A stretch of DNA of 5,740 nt from Methanoregula sp. (GTDB taxonomy: Archaea > Halobacteriota > Methanomicrobia > Methanomicrobiales > Methanospirillaceae): positions 1 to 5,740 of the forward strand of contig DUHF01000162.1 in the NCBI GenBank assembly GCA_013331015.1, given 5' to 3'. Position 1 is the first letter of the stretch; the number at the start of each line of letters is the position of its first letter. Below are positions 5,642 to 5,740 of this stretch, one piece after another. The position numbers were made by a program, and so were the translations under genes. The notes under the pieces were generated by a model. The model saw only the letters and a list, made by a program, of their open reading frames with translations. It had not been told where the DNA came from and ran no database searches.

Positions 5642-5740
5642 ATGACTGAATTAACCGAACGATTCAACCGTATGAAGATCGGGACAAAGATCCTGATCAT
5701 CTGCCTGTTCCTTGTCATCGTACCCACCCTCCTTCTCGGT
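5642..5740 (+). CDS. N-terminus of a membrane protein, probably a second MCP (runs off right edge)
   Basis: Only 33 codons are visible. A short polar N-terminus, MTELTERFNRMKIGTK, is followed by a hydrophobic segment from residue 17 onward (ILIICLFLVIVPTLLLG) that fits a first transmembrane helix with a positively charged cytoplasmic side. This is the usual N-terminus of MCPs and other sensor proteins whose sensor domain lies outside the membrane. AAGGTGA (5631-5637) sits 4 nt upstream, a strong start signal. Its position after mcp and cheW supports a receptor, but a membrane histidine kinase would look the same over these residues. No diagnostic signalling-domain motif lies within the window. 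Confidence 0.65.
   Translation, partial: MTELTERFNRMKIGTKILIICLFLVIVPTLLLG

Noticed and set aside
1..5740. CRISPR array, tRNA/rRNA gene, insertion sequence or phage gene
   Set aside because: No spaced identical repeats of CRISPR size, no cloverleaf, and no transposase or terminal inverted repeats were seen. Nearly all the window is explained by chemotaxis and kinase genes.

Overview
This window reads as an archaeal chemotaxis/signal-transduction locus, most likely from a methanogen of the Methanomicrobiales (Methanoregula-like). That assignment is an inference. It rests on archaeal TATA boxes in the only promoter-bearing gap, short archaeal Shine-Dalgarno sites (GAGGTG, AGGTGA, AAGGA), a moderately GC-rich codon style, a soluble wHTH-PAS-PAS histidine kinase with an RHDILN-type H-box, and a methyl-accepting chemotaxis protein (MCP) with stacked HAMP units. 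No 16S rRNA or other phylogenetic marker is present.

Layout: two divergent transcription units share one intergenic region of about 300 bp (2592-2888). Leftward, in transcription order, lie a cytosolic wHTH-PAS-PAS histidine kinase (2591-930), a CheW adaptor (883-374) and the start of a CheR methyltransferase that runs off the left edge (350-1). Rightward lie a full-length membrane MCP (2889-5003), a second CheW (5022-5585) and the first 33 codons of a further membrane protein, probably another MCP (from 5642). Gaps within each unit are only 18-56 nt and most genes have a clear ribosome binding site, so both halves look like operons.

How the parts fit: MCPs sense signals and pass them through HAMP units to a coiled-coil signalling tip. 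CheW couples that tip to the kinase CheA. CheR methylates receptor glutamates for adaptation. CheA, CheY, CheB, CheC and CheD are not in the window. The soluble kinase is not CheA: it has its own His box and ATPase domain and a DNA-binding domain at its N-terminus, so it could link a cytosolic signal to transcription at this locus.

The most interesting stretch is the divergent promoter. It holds three AGTATT hexamers spaced exactly 23 bp apart, three ATTGCT hexamers, and a TATA box on each strand. Downstream lies a GC-rich leader that can form competing hairpins, one of which covers part of the MCP ribosome binding site. The same leader contains a 43-codon cysteine-bearing reading frame that ends directly against the MCP start codon. 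Nothing here is a clearly new system; the kinase and the repeat-bearing divergent promoter are the best candidates for follow-up.
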